A DNA stretch of 8,032 nucleotides from JBBRTJ01 sp038244535 (GTDB taxonomy: Bacteria; Actinomycetota; Acidimicrobiia; Acidimicrobiales; Ilumatobacteraceae), in NCBI GenBank assembly GCA_038244535.1, contig JBBRTJ010000129.1, positions 1 through 8,032 of the forward strand, written 5' to 3'. The notes below the pieces were generated by a model. It was not told the DNA's origin. It did no database searches and worked only from the letters and a program-made list of their open reading frames with translations. A program made the position numbers and the translations under genes. Below, in pieces: positions 1 to 6,527 of the stretch. The first letter of the stretch is position 1. Each line of letters starts with the position of its first letter.

Positions 1-122
1 AGGAACTGCGCGGAAGACACACTCGACGAGGGCGCTCAGCGTCTCACCTCACACCCCGCCAGCAACGGCTGAACGCCGGCCACTCGCTCCACCGGCGAGC
101 TGCTTGTCCATGCCTCTAGAAA

Positions 123-144
123 GTGTCAGAGGGGGGACTTGAAC
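123..144 (-). repeat. Putative attachment-site copy: displaced tRNA-Leu 3' end
   Basis: These 22 bases match 6901-6922, the 3' end of the tRNA-Leu gene, at 20 positions and in the same orientation. The shared core includes GGGGGGACTTGAAC; the two differences are adjacent (128-129 against 6906-6907) and fall in the acceptor stem. On the minus strand it reads as a T-loop, the 3' side of the T-stem, an acceptor strand and the discriminator base. The bases that should form the 5' side of the T-stem (145-149) do not pair, and no matching 5' acceptor half follows, so this is not a tRNA gene. A lone tRNA 3' fragment in direct orientation to an intact tRNA several kb away is the usual footprint of tyrosine-integrase elements. 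It could instead be the remnant of a different tRNA. Confidence 0.5.
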
Positions 145-286
145 GCCGGATTCTGCCGTCCCATCCTGTACCAAGGAGTCCCTATACATGCAGGTCAGGG
201 GCGGTTTCCGTGGAGGCCGTCTACCGCCGGGTCACCTTCCGTACCGTCCCGTATCGCCCTGTTTCCAGGACGTTCGCGGACAAATG

Positions 287-393
287 TGATGACAAGCCGG
301 AGGTGTGTCGGACGCAGGAGAGCACCCCCGCCGAGCGACACGATTGCGCGGCCGTTGGCCCACTCACCCATCCGACACCTCGGTTTGTCATCA
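287..393. repeat. Long imperfect inverted repeat just after abiEii
   Basis: The arm at 287-312 (starting TGATGACAAGCCGG) and the arm at 371-393 are reverse complements over about 22 bases, with one substitution and three extra bases in the left arm; 58 bases separate them. The right arm begins 7 bases after the abiEii stop codon on the minus strand, so the transcript would fold into a long stem directly behind the toxin gene. The fold may act as a transcription terminator or mRNA 3' stabiliser, although no clear T-run follows it. Alternatively the arms are the terminal inverted repeats of a 107-base non-autonomous element; I found no convincing target-site duplication beside them. Confidence 0.5.
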
Positions 394-436
394 CTTCTCG
401 TCACGCGTCGCCACAGTGCTCCTGGCCGAGGTGTCG
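373..436. repeat. Second inverted repeat sharing an arm (11-base perfect arms)
   Basis: CGACACCTCGG at 373-383 and CCGAGGTGTCG at 426-436 are perfect reverse complements 42 bases apart. The first is part of the right arm of the 287-393 inverted repeat, so it can pair either with 426-436, inside the last codons of abiEii, or with 298-312 downstream, but not with both. This gives two alternative hairpins at the end of the abiE operon. The sequence identity is direct observation; a regulatory role is inference. Confidence 0.4.
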
Positions 437-1356
437 CGCGCCGGGGGGCGGGTCATCACTCCGCCGCTGCCAGGCCCTGGTCGATGGTTCCCAGGTGAAC
501 ATGGCGGCGGTCCCGTCGAGGATCGGGTCGGCGAACTCGACGAGGGAGTTGATGAGGTCGTCGATGTGCTCGGGTGCCTCGTGCTGGAGCCTCTGCTTGG
601 TCCGCCACGCTGCCCATCTCGGTTGAGCGACCGCGCCGTAGCCGTCGAGCACGCCGCGCAATGGGCGAGCGTCGCCTGCCGGTAGTCGGCGACGAGTCGC
701 GTCGAGGCGACGAGCTGGGCACCGGGGAGGCGACGGGACCGGGCGATCCGGTGCAGGTCGACGAAGTCACGCCAGCGGGTGTTGGCCGTGCCGCGCTGAA
801 CCGCGGTGACGAGCTTCTCAGCGATGACCATCTCGACCGAGTAGCCGAGCACATCGATGGTGCCTCCGAGGATTCGCGGCACGGACGTGGCCTCCGGCGC
901 GGGTTCGATCGGATCGCCCACGTTGACGTCGACGTGGAAGCTCACCCGTGCGCTCGCGAGCGTGGCCGGAAACGAGACCCTCACTCCGGTGTAGCCCGCG
1001 CTGTCCTCGCGGATCGTTTCCGCGCTCGCCTGTTCCGTCTCAATGGCGAGGCCGTCATCGATCTCGACCGACGCGATCTCGATGATCGCCCCGGTGACGT
1101 TGTCGATGTCGTTGTCGAGCTGGAGGCCGGCGAGGTCGACGTCCCGAGTGGCGCGCCGCTCGTCGAAGGCGGCGAGGAGCACACCTCCCTTGAGGACGAA
1201 TCGCTCGCGGTGCGCTGACCTGCTGAGCCGTTCGAGGAACCCTTCGAGGGCGTACAGCGTGAGGTACTCGTCGACGGGTCGACCGTCGGCGTTGGCCCGC
1301 GCTCGAAGGTCGAGGAACGCCCTGCCCTCGGCGGTCGCTCTCGTGGGGCGCGTCAC
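401..1356 (-). pseudogene. AbiEii/AbiGii-family nucleotidyltransferase toxin, one-base frameshift
   Basis: Toxin of a type IV (AbiE) toxin-antitoxin or abortive-infection system, a DNA polymerase beta-like nucleotidyltransferase acting in the cytoplasm. The GTG start at 1354-1356 overlaps the antitoxin stop as GTGA, implying translational coupling. Residues 56-58 (KGG) and 70-75 (TRDVDL) form the nucleotide-binding G[GS]...DxD site. Further on, AEKLVTAVQRG and NTRWRDFVDL correspond to the later conserved Lys and Asp motifs. The frame is correct for 231 codons; the family C-terminus (RGVLDGYGAVAQPRWAAW, then FADPILDG) resumes one frame over from 661 to the TGA at 401-403. Restoring one C in the CCC run at 663-665 would rejoin them into about 318 residues, normal for the family. 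As written, translation runs with a nonsense tail to 391. Family members can modify tRNA (MenT in Mycobacterium tuberculosis); the target here is unknown. The shift is either a real loss of toxin or a sequencing error. Confidence 0.85.
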
Positions 1357-1940
1357 AGCAGGATCTCCAGTGCAGCGCGGATGGGTTGAGCGGCCTTCGG
1401 GCCGATGGCGGTAGCCATCTCGAGCAGCTGGGACGGTTGACTCCCGGGGCGGCGCAGCCACCGCTTGAGTGCCTCGACCGCCTGCTCGGTGCCCTCGAGG
1501 TGACGGATGCGGAAGGCGTCGCAGATCGAGCGCTCGGCGGAGTACAGCCCGATCCGGTAGCCGGCGCCGACGTCGAGGTCCTCTCGGCCGAGGTCGAAGG
1601 TCTTCGGGTCGAACTTGTGCCACGTGATCGGCGCCGACGTGGCTGGTGTCCGCGTCCCACGCGGGAGGGCCAGGTCGATCGTCGCCGGGATCTCGTCGGT
1701 CAGGTCGTGACGGGCCAGCGCGCTGGTGAGACACATCGTCGCCCGCTCGGAGCGAAACGCGGCCTCGATGAGGTCCGGATCGGCGTCCAGCGTCGTGGCG
1801 CTGAACAGACCGCGACCGATCTTTTCGATCGCCCCTTGCTCGTTCAGGTTCCGGAGTTGGCGGTCCGACAGCCCATGCCGGCGGGCATCGGTGTAGGTGA
1901 ACAGCTCCGGGAGCTCTGATGGAAGGGTGGTGGTCCCCAT
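1353..1940 (-). CDS. abiEi: AbiEi-family antitoxin / transcriptional repressor
   Basis: Cognate antitoxin of the AbiE system and, by analogy with studied AbiEi proteins, the autorepressor of its own operon. The protein is 195 residues. An N-terminal winged helix-turn-helix spans about residues 13-47 (LFTYTDARRHGLSDRQLRNL, then the wing ending IGRGLFS), the usual AbiEi DNA-binding domain. The C-terminal part, with CLTSALARHDL near 71-81 and YSAERSICDAFRIRHLEG further on, is the typical AbiEi effector region. I chose the ATG at 1938-1940 rather than the TTG at 1976 because the upstream frame would run through the promoter: a -35/-10 pair lies just before the ATG, leaving a 7-base gap and no Shine-Dalgarno. 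The stop overlaps the toxin start by four bases. The gene appears intact, so antitoxin would still be made even if the toxin is broken. Confidence 0.9.
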   Translation of the reverse strand: MGTTTLPSELPELFTYTDARRHGLSDRQLRNLNEQGAIEKIGRGLFSATTLDADPDLIEAAFRSERATMCLTSALARHDLTDEIPATIDLALPRGTRTPATSAPITWHKFDPKTFDLGREDLDVGAGYRIGLYSAERSICDAFRIRHLEGTEQAVEALKRWLRRPGSQPSQLLEMATAIGPKAAQPIRAALEILL

Positions 1941-1947
1941 GGAGGGA

Positions 1948-1976
1948 ATCGTACTCAGATACACGCCATATGACAA
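1948..1976 (-). promoter_or_regulatory. abiE operon promoter, apparently leaderless
   Basis: On the minus strand TTGTCA (1971-1976) and TACGAT (1948-1953) are separated by 17 bases, a near-consensus housekeeping-sigma promoter. The -10 box ends 7 bases before the abiEi ATG, so transcription should begin at or within a base or two of the start codon. No Shine-Dalgarno is present, which agrees with a leaderless mRNA as is common in actinobacteria. An AbiEi operator would be expected to overlap this region, but I see no strong inverted repeat in it. Confidence 0.65.
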
Positions 1977-1988
1977 CAGTTTCCGCCG

Positions 1989-2015
1989 CGGCGCCCTACC
2001 TGGTGGACGGCGCCG
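1989..2015. repeat. Seven-base inverted repeat between the helical-protein gene and abiE
   Basis: CGGCGCC at 1989-1995 pairs with GGCGCCG at 2009-2015 across a 13-base loop. It lies between the stop of the upstream gene (2025) and the abiE promoter, where a terminator or an operator could sit. No T-run follows on the minus strand, so it is not a standard intrinsic terminator. GC-rich palindromes like this arise easily by chance in such DNA. Confidence 0.25.
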
Positions 2016-2024
2016 GGGGAACGC

Positions 2025-3506
2025 CTACTGCAGGCCCGCTTCATCCAGCAGGCGGATGAACTTGGTCTTCTGACCGTGTCGATGGCGGACGTCGGCCAGG
2101 TAGGTCTCGAAACCGCCCGGATCACCGCCCCGCTCGTAGAGCGTGCGGATCTGGGCAATCTGCTCGACGGCGCGCTCGTAGGTCCAGGTCTTCTTGCGGT
2201 CGATCTGTGCCTCGACGTCACGGGCGAAGGCCCGAGCCGCGTCGAGCGGACGGTCGCTCTCGCTCGCCTTGGCCAGCTCCATCCAGACCGACAGCGATGC
2301 CCCATGCTGGTCGGCAACGGTCCACGCCTCGTCGAGACGGTCCTCCGAGGCGAACACGGCGATCAGGTCGTCGTGGGTCGCCGGTGCCGGGATGCGTGCG
2401 GCGACGTGCCGGTTGATCGGCGTCGGGCGCTTCGCCATCGCTGCGACATTCGCTGCACCGCGCTCCTCGAGCAACGCGACCGCACGACGCTCGTGCTCGG
2501 CCCACGTCCCCGTCTCGGTCGTCCAGCGCGTGAGGCGCTGGAATTGCTCCAGGTTCGGCTGTTCGGTGAAACGTCGCCACACGAGCTCGTCGACCTCGGC
2601 GGTGCGGCCCCGCTCAGCCCAACCGGTGAGCGCGACGTCGTCGAGCCGGCTGTCGCCGCGCATCTGGTGGTCGGTGTCGTCGAACGCGGCGAGCCCCCGC
2701 TCGGCCCACACCAGGGCGTCGTCGCCTCGGCGGGCCTCGATCAGTACCTCGGCGATCTCCACGTAGTCGTAGGGGTACGACAGGTCCTGGGCGAGCAGCT
2801 CAACCCGGGCGTCGACGTCACCCGCCGCCTTCGCGAGGTGCTCGCGGATCTTGACCAGATGGAAGTGGCTCCGCTCCGCGCTCGCCCGCTCGGCGTCGCT
2901 GAGCGAATCCCACCGTTCGTCCGCCAACCGCTTCAACTCGGCAAGCCCCTCATCACCGAGCACATCGGCATACCTGCTCGGCGCGTCGTAGAGGATGTCC
3001 CACTCGCTGTCGACGTCGAGCGCGAACAGCCGACCGGCCAGCGCAACGGGATCGGGGCGGGCGATCTCGCACGCCCGGACGTGGATGCCCTCCAGCTCGG
3101 ACGTGATCTGGGCGAACCAACCCGACGAGTCGTCGACCCGACCCATCGTCACATCCACCCGACCGAGCGCGTACTCCGTGATCTCGATAACAGAGGCCGG
3201 GTGGTCCGGGAGCAGATCACCGATCTGACCGACCACGCCCATCACGGCCCGAGCCCACGGCCCCGATGTCCGGGCGTAGTCACGCCGGTTCGCGCTGCCG
3301 GACTTCAACGCATCGGAGAACGACCGCCGGTACGACGACACGTCGAGCGGCCCACCACCCGCCGACGCCGCCTCCAACAAGAGCCGGGTCCGCAGCTCCA
3401 CATCACCCTCAGCCTGGCTCATCATCAACTCGACCAGCTGCTCCGTCGGCAGCTCGGCCAGGTACGCCGTCAGCTGCGCCGCTGCCTTCTTGGTCATCCG
3501 AGCCAT
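2025..3506 (-). CDS. Uncharacterised alpha-helical protein, DUF6880/SWIM-associated style
   Basis: A soluble, acidic, Ala/Leu/Glu-rich protein of about 493 residues with no signal peptide or membrane segment. The N-terminus (TKKAAAQLTAYLAELPTEQL, then LRTRLLLEA) and C-terminus (YLADVRHRHGQKTKFIRLLD) resemble the helical-repeat proteins annotated as DUF6880 and the tail of SWIM zinc-finger proteins. No Cys/His zinc-binding CxC...CxH pattern is visible, so the SWIM finger itself is absent. The middle is a run of paired helices of TPR-like length, for example LVWAERGLAAFDDTD and DDLIAVFASEDRLDEAWTVA. Three nested starts exist: GTG 3512, ATG 3506 and ATG 3497; I took 3506, but 3497 is equally possible and none has a clear ribosome site. 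It lies upstream of abiEi on the same strand with an 84-base gap that contains the abiE promoter, so it is probably a separate unit. Function is unknown; a scaffold or protein-binding role is only inference. Confidence 0.75.
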   Translation of the reverse strand: MARMTKKAAAQLTAYLAELPTEQLVELMMSQAEGDVELRTRLLLEAASAGGGPLDVSSYRRSFSDALKSGSANRRDYARTSGPWARAVMGVVGQIGDLLPDHPASVIEITEYALGRVDVTMGRVDDSSGWFAQITSELEGIHVRACEIARPDPVALAGRLFALDVDSEWDILYDAPSRYADVLGDEGLAELKRLADERWDSLSDAERASAERSHFHLVKIREHLAKAAGDVDARVELLAQDLSYPYDYVEIAEVLIEARRGDDALVWAERGLAAFDDTDHQMRGDSRLDDVALTGWAERGRTAEVDELVWRRFTEQPNLEQFQRLTRWTTETGTWAEHERRAVALLEERGAANVAAMAKRPTPINRHVAARIPAPATHDDLIAVFASEDRLDEAWTVADQHGASLSVWMELAKASESDRPLDAARAFARDVEAQIDRKKTWTYERAVEQIAQIRTLYERGGDPGGFETYLADVRHRHGQKTKFIRLLDEAGLQ

Positions 3507-3590
3507 CGCCACTGTCTACCGGCGCTAGAGACCCCGGGCGATCGCGTCAGTGGCCCTGCGTACCGTCGTGACGAGCCGAAGGAGACCGAC

Positions 3591-3947
3591 ATGTCCAGCC
3601 CGTCACTGATCGAGGCTCTCGACGCAGCACAGCAGCGCCATTCCGAAGCGGTCGCCGAACTTGTTCCCCTGCTCATCGAGATGGCGCTCGCCACGGTCAC
3701 CGAGGTGCTGCCAGGTGCCACGGTCCTGGAGACCGAGGGCGAGATGAACGAGGACTGGCTGTTCGCGCTCCGCATCCAGCGGGTGCTCGACGCGAATGGC
3801 GGGGTGCTCTACGACATCAACCTTGGCCATGACGACCCCGAGGTCGAGAACCGGATCGACGAGGTCGGCTTCGAGCACCTCGACCTCACCGGCGACGCCT
3901 ACCTCGGGAGGAAGACGATCGAGCGGCCAGCCGAACCGAGGTCGTGA
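3591..3947 (+). CDS. Unrecognised 118-residue acidic protein
   Basis: I do not recognise this protein. It is small, soluble and acidic, with an amphipathic helical first half (SLIEALDAAQQRHSEAVAEL, then LIEMALATVTEVLPGA) followed by what looks like a beta/alpha stretch (WLFALRIQRVLDANGGVLYD) and a closing VDEVGFEHLDL-like helix followed by TGDAYLG. There is no signal peptide, transmembrane segment or cysteine. The start is well supported: AAGGAGA at 3579-3585 is a strong Shine-Dalgarno 5 bases before the ATG. Codons are GC-rich like those of the neighbours. It is divergent from the helical-protein gene, with about 84 bases between the two starts, so both may share a regulatory region, and it is followed 209 bases later by the YcxB-like gene on the same strand. 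A much longer open frame running into it from 2076 is antisense to the helical-protein gene and is not believable. Confidence 0.75.
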   Translation: MSSPSLIEALDAAQQRHSEAVAELVPLLIEMALATVTEVLPGATVLETEGEMNEDWLFALRIQRVLDANGGVLYDINLGHDDPEVENRIDEVGFEHLDLTGDAYLGRKTIERPAEPRS

Positions 3948-4048
3948 TACCCGAGGAGCGGTCCTCCACGACCCCGATGGGCGCGAGCACCATCGCTCCA
4001 TGGCGAACGACACCCGCAGATGCCGGTCATGTTCACCGTCAACGTCGA

Positions 4049-4091
4049 GGTCGGCCAGTCCGCCTGCGCCAGATGCCCTCGTCGGCCGACC
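4049..4091. repeat. Eight-base perfect inverted repeat upstream of the YcxB-like gene
   Basis: GGTCGGCC at 4049-4056 and GGCCGACC at 4084-4091 are perfect reverse complements 27 bases apart, in the gap between the 118-residue protein and the YcxB-like gene and about 32 bases before its likely -35 box. It could be a regulator site or a weak hairpin. A shorter hairpin, GAGGA/TCCTC with a four-base loop, lies at 3953-3966 right after the preceding stop. Neither is followed by a T-run, and both may be chance in this base composition. Confidence 0.25.
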
Positions 4092-4122
4092 GAGGAAGCG
4101 CCTTGGCGTGGACTCCGGCCAA

Positions 4123-4150
4123 TTGCCTGTCCATCGACGCTGCCTAAGCT
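4123..4150 (+). promoter_or_regulatory. Promoter of the YcxB-like gene, apparently leaderless
   Basis: TTGCCT (4123-4128) and TAAGCT (4145-4150) are 16 bases apart. The -10 box fits the actinobacterial TANNNT form and ends 6 bases before the GTG at 4157, so the transcript would start at the start codon. There is no Shine-Dalgarno in the intervening GCGCCC. The layout matches the abiE promoter, where the -10 box ends 7 bases before its start codon. Confidence 0.5.
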
Positions 4151-4156
4151 GCGCCC

Positions 4157-4711
4157 GTGAGCAACCCGGCGGAGATCAGATGGACGGTGGGAGCCGATCA
4201 GATCGATCCCGACCGTTGGGCGCAAGCGATCATCAACGCTCTCCAGGGAGGCAAGAGGCCAGACGACAAGCCGGTCACCCGCTGGGGAACGTGGCCTGCA
4301 GCGGTCTTGATCCTCATCCTGTTGGTTGCGCTTGCTGCCCTGACCGGCAACTGGCTCGTGCTTGCCGGGTTCGCCCCGCTCGCCGTCATCGCCGGCGGCC
4401 TCTTCGTGCTGAATCGGCAGACCGTCGGTCGAACGGCGAAGCAGATCCGTTCCACGCCGTCTGCGCTCGAGCCGTTCACCTTCATCGCTGACGCCTCGGG
4501 AACACGATCCGAGAGCGCGAGTGGCAACGACAAACTCGACTGGGTCCGCTATCGAGACGTGATGCTCGACGAGGATCTCATCGTGCTGACCCTCGACAAC
4601 AAGGCCATCCGGGTCCTGCCGGTAGCCGCCCTGTCCTCAGGCCAGTCCGCCACACAGGCCGTCGAGACCCTCAAGACCTGGATCGCGGCCACGCGCTCCA
4701 GCATCCAGTAG
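4157..4711 (+). CDS. Two-helix membrane protein with YcxB-like C-terminal domain
   Basis: A 184-residue inner-membrane protein. Residues 1-44 are polar, and two hydrophobic helices follow at about 46-63 (WPAAVLILILLVALAALT) and 67-85. The C-terminal 100 residues face the cytoplasm if the N-terminus does. They fit the YcxB-like domain: a FTF strand near 108, a polar turn (SESASGNDKLDWVRYRDV), strands carrying LIVLTLDNKAIRVLPVAAL, and a final amphipathic helix ending KTWIAA. YcxB-like proteins are widespread and of unknown function. The GTG start is supported by the promoter immediately upstream and the absence of an alternative with a ribosome site. The gene is convergent with the relaxase remnant, the two stops being 94 bases apart; no clear intrinsic terminator lies between them, only a CGAGG/CCTCG hairpin at 4716-4732. 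It may be island cargo rather than core genome. Confidence 0.75.
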   Translation: MSNPAEIRWTVGADQIDPDRWAQAIINALQGGKRPDDKPVTRWGTWPAAVLILILLVALAALTGNWLVLAGFAPLAVIAGGLFVLNRQTVGRTAKQIRSTPSALEPFTFIADASGTRSESASGNDKLDWVRYRDVMLDEDLIVLTLDNKAIRVLPVAALSSGQSATQAVETLKTWIAATRSSIQ

Positions 4712-4805
4712 CGGCCGAGGGGCCAAACCTCGTCCCGCCTCACTGCTCGCTCCCGCCATTTCGAGGATGCCGACGACTTGGTTCGCTGAGCCGCCCGACT
4801 CGAAG

Positions 4806-6527
4806 TCACAGGGAGAGGCCCGGCGCGTCGCGTCGTGGGTTCACGCCTGGGAGGTCAACCGTCTCGCTGAGGTCGGCGATGGCTCGGTTGGCTGCGTAGT
4901 AGGTGACCGCGTAGTCGGGCTGACCGAGCGGCGGCAGCGGGCCGACGAGCGTGGTCTCGGGGAGATCCCAGAGGGCACGGTGTTGCGCGACTCGCCCCGC
5001 GGCCGCCACCCAGCGGTCACGTGCCACCGGCTCATCGGGCACCGGTCCGAGGTGCTCCGTCAGGATCGGCGACGGGTGTTCGGCAAAGTGCTCGCCTCGG
5101 AGGCGGGCGTCGTCATCGATAGCGTGTCGAACTCGTTCGGCGTCGGTGCCGTGGCGGTCGGCGCGGAGCTCGACCGCCCGATCGCGTGCCGCCCGCTCGG
5201 CTTCGATCGCCGTGGGCAGGTCCTCCATCTCGCGCTCCAGCTTCACGATGCGGCCGGGGAGGAAGCCAGCCTCGTTCTTCGCTCGGGCGATCTCGGCCGT
5301 GTGTCCTCGGCGACGGAGGGGACGGTCCTGCTGGTCGAGCGTTCGTGTCGCATCGGCGAGACGCGTCTTGGCGTCGTCGACCAGCTCGGGGAGCTCCTGC
5401 TTCCGGCGAGCGACCTCGGCGAGGGACCGGCTGTGCTCATCCTGGCGAAGGCGAAGCTTGTCGGCGGCCGCCTGGTGCGCGGCGGCCTGCTTCACGAGTG
5501 CGCGTAGGTCCGGCTCGGCCAGCGGTTCCTGCCGTCGCGGTGGCCTCCGGTGGGGCATGCCGGTCTGGCCGGCCGGTGCGCCCTCGTCGACTGGCGCAAG
5601 GCGGTCGAGCCGGACGGCGATGGCGGGTTGGTCGACCCAGGTTCGGGCGACGGCGTCGGCCACCACCTCCGCCGCAGTGCGCTCGTCGTGGAGGACCACG
5701 AACGCTTCGTTGCTGGTGCGGCCGCGGGTGAACGGGACGTAGATGCCGCTCGTGCCGGTTGGTCCGTCGAGGTAGAGGAGCGAGCGGTCGACGGTGCGGC
5801 CTTGTGTGGCGTGGCTGGTCTCGGCGTAGGCCAGCTCGACCTCGGCGGCCACGTACTCGGCGGGCAGGGTGACCTGACCGGTCGATCCGTCGACGGTGAG
5901 GCTGCCGTCGCGGTGGACGGCGGCGACGGTCCAGTGGTCTCGGTTCTTGACCATGCGCTGTCGGTCGGTGAGCAGCGTCCGTTCGTTGCGACGCGTCGCA
6001 ACTACATCGCCGACATGGGCCCGGCCCGGTCCGACCTGCACCGAGGGGCTGTGGGGGTCGACCTCGCCAGCGGCGAACCGGATGGTCTGGGCGATCTCGT
6101 TGAGCACGGCGACGGCCTCACGGGTGGGCGCCATCATCGCTGCGCTCTCGCCGGCCTCGATGGCGTCTTGCCAGGCGTGGACGGTGGCCATGGCCATCTG
6201 CCGGGTGGTGCCGCCGTGGAGGCGGCCGTGTTGGTCGTAGAGGCCGACGACGTCGGTTTCGCCTCGTCGCAGGCGGAGGCTGGCGTCTCGTTCCCAGGAC
6301 GCGTCGAAGCGGTGGACCCGGTCGAGCTCGACGGCGCCGAGGGTGTCGATGAGGTGGCCGAACATGCCGGAGCGTCCGACGGCGGAGAACTGCATCGGGT
6401 CGCCGATCAGGGCGAGGCGCCAGCCTCGTCGTTCGGCCAGCTCGATCAGCTCGGCCAGGCGCGGGGTCGGCACCATCGCGGCTTCGTCCACCACGACCGT
6501 GGCGCCGGGCGGCAGGTCGTAGCGTGG
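4806..6527 (-). pseudogene. MobF (TrwC/TraI-like) conjugative relaxase-helicase, C-terminal piece
   Basis: The full protein nicks plasmid DNA at oriT with an N-terminal relaxase domain and unwinds it with a C-terminal SF1 helicase during conjugation. Only about 573 C-terminal residues remain, counted from PRYDLPPG. Walker B with DEAA is at 14-17, GDPMQ (motif III) at 42-46, HATQGRT (motif V) at 239-245 and TRGRTSN (motif VI) at 267-273. These are the usual late helicase motifs in order. A charged coiled-coil-like stretch covers roughly 345-460, then the family tail (EHLGPVPDEPVARDRWV) and a natural-looking TGA at 4806-4808. Walker A, the relaxase HUH histidines and the catalytic tyrosines are missing because homology stops at 6520-6535, where the sequence becomes a DUF11 gene in another frame. 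The piece cannot work as a relaxase or ATPase. The rest of the frame is undamaged, so the truncation is recent or is an assembly joint. It points to a conjugative plasmid or ICE ancestry. Confidence 0.85.

Larger units (their letters stand above)
1..400. other. 400-base stretch without a supportable gene
   Basis: No reading frame here looks like a real gene; the open frames on both strands give low-complexity Arg/Pro/Ser-rich translations typical of non-coding frames in high-GC DNA. One weak exception is frame 1 of the plus strand, open from the window edge to a TGA at 70-72. Its 23 codons mostly end in G or C, so it could be the tail of a gene lying outside the window, but it is too short to identify. 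The stretch holds the tRNA-3'-end-like repeat at 123-144 and the long imperfect inverted repeat at 287-393, both listed separately. Between 145 and 286 I see nothing recognisable. If 123-144 is an attachment site, 145 onward is element interior and 1-122 is the original chromosomal flank. Confidence 0.5.

Noticed and set aside
123..200. A complete second tRNA gene at 123-200
   Set aside because: The T-stem 5' side does not pair, and no matching 5' acceptor half or anticodon arm follows; only the 3' portion is tRNA-like.
195..404. Small minus-strand frame of 69 residues after abiEii
   Set aside because: It spans the inverted repeat, has no recognisable motif or ribosome site, and its length is expected by chance here.
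574..1218. Plus-strand frame of 214 residues across the abiEii region
   Set aside because: It is antisense to a clear nucleotidyltransferase gene, and its Arg/Glu/Asp/Val-rich composition is the mirror image of GC-rich coding on the other strand.
1357..1734. N-terminal extension of the AbiEii frame to 1734
   Set aside because: It overlaps the well-supported AbiEi gene and reads as low-complexity Arg/Pro; the GTG at 1356 gives the expected family length and a coupled GTGA overlap.
1989..2015. Intrinsic terminator behind the helical-protein gene
   Set aside because: The hairpin has only seven pairs, a 13-base loop and no T-run; it is kept as a low-confidence repeat.
2076..3590. Plus-strand open frame that could extend the 118-residue protein to 623 residues
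   Set aside because: It is antisense to the helical-protein gene, its translation is Arg/Pro/Gly/Val-rich without domains, and a strong Shine-Dalgarno precedes the internal ATG at 3591.
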